A DNA stretch of 37,006 nucleotides from positions 1-37,006 of the forward strand of contig NW_025955344.1 of NCBI RefSeq assembly GCF_022376445.1, read 5' to 3'. This stretch comes from Fomitopsis serialis. Its lineage: Eukaryota; Basidiomycota; Agaricomycetes; Polyporales; Fomitopsidaceae. Below are positions 34,060 to 37,006 of the stretch, one piece after another. Under the pieces are notes generated by a model. It made no database searches, was not told the DNA's origin, and was given only the letters and a program-made list of their open reading frames with translations. Numbering within the stretch: position 1 is the first letter of the stretch; every line of letters begins with the position of its first letter. The translations under genes were made by a program, and so were the position numbers.

Positions 34060-35733
34060 ATGGCGACAGTAACTCATTCCAACCTCAAGACCAGCCTGGG
34101 GTCGCTCGTCATAGGCAGCCTAGCTGCGACTGCGTGAGTGCCCCTAACCTCCCGAGCCACCGACTTCGCTCATGCTCACTGCGTCTCAGACTGTCTGGTA
34201 TTGTGATGATGCAGGGCATCCTGTATTTCCGGATGTTCGGGAAAGATCATCTAGGAATGAAGCTGATCGTATGTACTGAAACGTTTGTGTTGCTTTGGTT
34301 CGGTGACTAAACTCAGTCGCAGGTATCAAGCATCATCTTGTTGGATCTGTTGCACACAGCCATGCTCTGGACGGCAGACTGGATGTACCTGGTCGCCGGA
34401 TTCGGTGATATGAACATCACAAACCATGTTTTTTGGTAGGTCAAGTCAATCGCCGAGCGCGAGCACTCACTGATAATCTCGACCGTTCAGGTCTGCAGGG
34501 GTGCGTGAAAATGAAGTTTCCTGCTTCATACTCTGCCGATCTCATTCATGATGTCTTTTAGGTTAGCATTGCATTGACGGTAAGTCGACCGCACGGGATG
34601 AAGCGGTCTCGTTCTGACCTGTTTTCTCAGGCGATGACGACAGTTATCGTGCATTTCTTCTTCACGTACAGACTATTCAGGCGTGCGTCAGATCTCTGAT
34701 CGTAACCGTCTTTACTGACGCCCTTTCGTCCTCAGTTAGCAAGGCAACTATTTCATCACTTTCCCATGGCTATCATCGCTCTCCTTCGAGTCGGCTCTGC
34801 ATTCAGTGAGTCCGTTCCACTTGCTTTCTACCTAATAGCTCACATACATGTAGCCACTGCCGGTGAACTGTAAGTGACGAGATACCATCCGAGTCTTCGC
34901 TTCGGTGATTTTTAACGGACGGTGCAGGATCCGGTTAGGAAGTTTCTCGGCGTTCTACACACATTACCGCTGGCTGTTACGCTTGGTCTGGTATTATCAC
35001 TGCTTTGGATATATGATCACCTCGGGCCTGTGCATTTTCTTGAGGAAAAGCCGTAGCAGCGGCAACGGAAGTTCTGGACGGTGCGTAATTATCTCTTATG
35101 CCGCTCGACTTCGCTCATTGAATGAGCAGGCTTGATCACATCCTGAACTCGATGACATTGTACACCATCGAGACCGGTATGGTCACATGGTGAGGTTGCT
35201 ACCGTTTTCTGGCATCCGTCACTCTGACGTAGGGAATAGTATTGCAACGGCAATTTCTCTCATCTTTTGGCTCGCCAAACCTCACGCGCTCATCTATCTC
35301 GGTCTCCACTTTGCGATTAGCAAATGTACGTCCGAATCATCATCTGCCACTTGACATCTTGGCTCATGCATCACGTAGTCTATGCGAACTCCTTCCTTGC
35401 CTCCGTGAACGCACGTAAGCTGCTCAGGGCGCAGCACGTGTCCCTTTCGACTTCTGGCTCGGGTGCGCTCCCTCCTGTCTTCACCAACCGGTTCATCAGG
35501 CAGTCCGGAGTTTCTGTACGTCTTCGTCGCATTGTTTCGTTTGGCGGGTCTTTTTTTATGACAGATTTCGGTAGGTTCAGCCGGACACGGTGGATCTCAC
35601 GAGCTCGAAGCTGCAAATCACGATCGACAAGACGGTTGATTATGCCACCGACGACATCCCCATGTCTTCGACGAGAACGACTCGGTCCAACTCGGCCACT
35701 TCTCCCATGGAAGACGTGAAGGCGAAAGTATGA
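34060..35733 (+). CDS. Multi-pass membrane protein, DUF6534-like
   Basis: This encodes a polytopic membrane protein of 340 residues resembling the DUF6534 group, which is very numerous in basidiomycetes. Thirteen exons: 34060-34133, 34190-34268, 34323-34435, 34491-34500, 34562-34579, 34631-34682, 34740-34805, 34854-34869, 34928-35080, 35130-35189, 35240-35325, 35379-35515 and 35575-35733. About seven hydrophobic segments are visible, including LGSLVIGSLAATALSGIVMM, SSIILLDLLHTAMLW, MTTVIVHFFFTYRLF, AIIALLRVGSAF and IATAISLIFWL. Typical motifs are LDLLHTAMLW and the loop YANSFLASVNARKLLR before a cytosolic Ser/Thr-rich tail. Four exons are under 70 nt, down to 10 nt (34491-34500). The acceptor at 34739 was chosen over 34735 because it keeps FPMAIIALLRV in frame. 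The biological role of the family is unknown; a receptor-like role is often assumed. Confidence 0.85.
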
Positions 35734-36700
35734 AAATGAGATAACGACTCCGCATCAACACGGAGGCTCGAGCGCAGGATGTCTGAGTGGGTTGGATGCT
35801 GCCAGTGGTGTGCTAGGGTGTGTGGCGCTTTGTACGTTATTGTGTCGATTTAGTGTCAGGCTGTTGTGTACGCTCGTTGATATCCGTGCCTGCCACCTGT
35901 CGCAGTACAGTAGTATACTGCGTGCCTCAATCTTTGGATAACATCTCAGGCCTCAGATCAGGTCCCTGTATGATCACTGTATGGTGGATCACAGCGAGAC
36001 TCGCCGCCCAAGGTCGATGATCTAGATCCATGACCGTGTAATCGGGCGCGCGGTAAACCGTAAGCAAGCACAACACTACGGATGACGATTGGGCTAATTC
36101 GGTTTATATATGCGTACGGTGGAATGTAAAAACGCAGTGGTTTGCTTCAGGTGTAAGTATGGTTTCTAAGGAGTTCAGGGAGCCAAGTCGCGGTCGATTG
36201 AGGTGCAACGCCACAATCGCGACACGCCACTGGAAGGCGCGCATCGCGGCGTAACTGCGGGTAGGGCAGGCTTGAGCTTGTCCATGTCCCTCCGCATTGC
36301 CTGGCATGCCTCCATCCGAGCCCTCTTACCCACTATCCGCGCCTGCAGGACACTTCGCCATTTGGCAGCAAATAATGACTGGTATCATGAAGGTTCTGGG
36401 ACGCGACTCCATCATACATCACGGCTCAGCAGATGGGTAATGCCCTCGAATCCAGTCGGCCGCCCTCTTCGAGTTTCCCTCAAGCAGAGCATACCTAACT
36501 CTCTGGCGTCCTTCACAACAACTTCTGTTGCAGTTGGACATCGAGACCTTTTCAGTGGCTGCGTTTCGGTCGCTGCAGTGCCAGTCACGAGTCGCTCCCA
36601 GAGGACACGCGAACTCACCGGTGAACTGAGGATTGCGCGTCGAAGCCATCGCGCGTGTTCGACACTCTCGTCCTCCCATTCCGCCACTACAACGCTCACC
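35734..36700. promoter_or_regulatory. Promoter and 5' leader of the M1 aminopeptidase gene
   Basis: This 967-base gap holds TATATA at 36105-36110. From 36203 a frame runs open into the aminopeptidase coding sequence with an in-frame ATG at 36440. The leader is therefore either a long 5'-UTR or encodes an N-terminal extension. A palindromic cagtacagtagtatactg lies at about 35904-35921. Confidence 0.45.
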
Positions 36701-37006
36701 ATGTCGTCCTCCGCTGAGGTTGATTATCGGCTCCCAACGAACGTCAAACCGACAGCCTACCACGTTACCGTTCGCACCGACCTCGTCGACAGCAAGTTCG
36801 ACGGGATAGTCGTGATCGAGTGCGTGCAATGCGTATAGATCGACCGATGTATCTCTGACTACCACTATGTATAACAGCTTAGATGTCAAGAAGGACACCT
36901 CCAAGCTCGTGTTCAATGCAGCCGATCTGAGGCTCTCCAACATTAACCCTCACCATTTCTGGTGCGAAGTCCTCCAGCTTCACTCCAGCTTCTATCGACT
37001 TTGACA
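36701..37006 (+). CDS. M1-family metallo-aminopeptidase, N-terminal part only
   Basis: This is the beginning of a zinc aminopeptidase of family M1 (yeast Ape2/Aap1 type), which trims N-terminal residues from peptides. Exon 1 (36701-36819) reads MSSSAEVDYRLPTNVKPTAY then HVTVRTDL, the standard YRLPxxVxPxxYxxxxxxDL start of the N-terminal beta-sandwich. An intron follows at 36820-36877 (acceptor ATAACAG). Exon 2 begins DLDVKKDTSKLVFNAADLRL and runs to the window edge, with a possible further intron near 36961. The GAMEN and HExxH motifs lie beyond the window. An in-frame ATG at 36440 would add 87 residues rich in Ser, Thr and Arg, possibly an organelle or secretory leader. The start at 36701 matches the cytosolic form of the family. 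Confidence 0.85.

Noticed and set aside
33175..34077. A 300-codon minus-strand frame upstream of the membrane protein gene
   Set aside because: The translation is rich in Arg, Ser, His and Pro with no domain, signal peptide or repeat, and it overlaps the next gene's start in antisense. It looks like a chance frame in GC-rich DNA.
34731..34790. A suspected frameshift in the membrane protein gene
   Set aside because: Using the acceptor at 34739 instead of 34735 keeps the whole protein in frame, so no sequence error is needed.

Overview
The window is eukaryotic and almost certainly from a filamentous basidiomycete (Agaricomycetes; a wood- or litter-decay fungus is plausible). The coding regions are cut by many 47-85 nt GT-AG introns and use GC-rich third positions, and they sit beside TATA boxes 80-100 nt upstream of start codons. 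The gene set also fits: a Ure2p-like GST, a caleosin, an intracellular GH3 beta-glucosidase with a PA14 insert, a sedolisin, fungal RAD7, an SRPK kinase and a basidiomycete-type seven-helix membrane protein. No bacterial, viral, CRISPR, tRNA or rRNA feature and no intact transposon was seen.

Layout, left to right: the 3' end of a GST gene (1-378, +); a caleosin/peroxygenase (919-1847, -); a histidine-rich secreted repeat protein (2414-3436, -); a small cupin whose splice does not close in frame (4495-4838, -); an unrecognised gene (5611-6593, +); aldo/keto reductase 1 (6982-8893, +); a secreted precursor with two near-identical cationic helical segments (9549-10136, -); a 2.4 kb stretch with no recognisable gene; a GH3 beta-glucosidase (12789-16094, -); RAD7 of global-genome nucleotide excision repair (17007-19258, -); an SRPK-type kinase with an apparent 1-nt deletion (19910-22430, -); aldo/keto reductase 2 (23223-24932, +); an unrecognised proline-rich gene (25681-26815, +); a decayed third aldo/keto reductase (27722-29162, +); a gene-poor 1.6 kb; a sedolisin (30821-32843, +); a seven-helix membrane protein (34060-35733, +); and the start of an M1 aminopeptidase (36701 to the end, +).

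The intact multi-exon models were assembled by hand and their exon lengths sum to whole codons. The SRPK is the exception: it closes only if one missing base is assumed.

Two themes link genes. First, three aldo/keto reductase copies lie within 22 kb. Copies 1 and 2 have identical lengths for their first ten exons, and the third copy has lost the exons carrying catalytic residues. Second, the two secreted proteins at 2.4-3.7 kb and 9.5-10.4 kb share a signal-peptide style, a phase-2 intron just after it, a 5'-UTR intron with conserved flanks and an acidic ...ELD C-terminus. I think they belong to one family, possibly of proteolytically processed peptide precursors. This is the best candidate in the window for an undescribed system. 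The remaining genes look like ordinary housekeeping and degradative genes with no evident pathway link.
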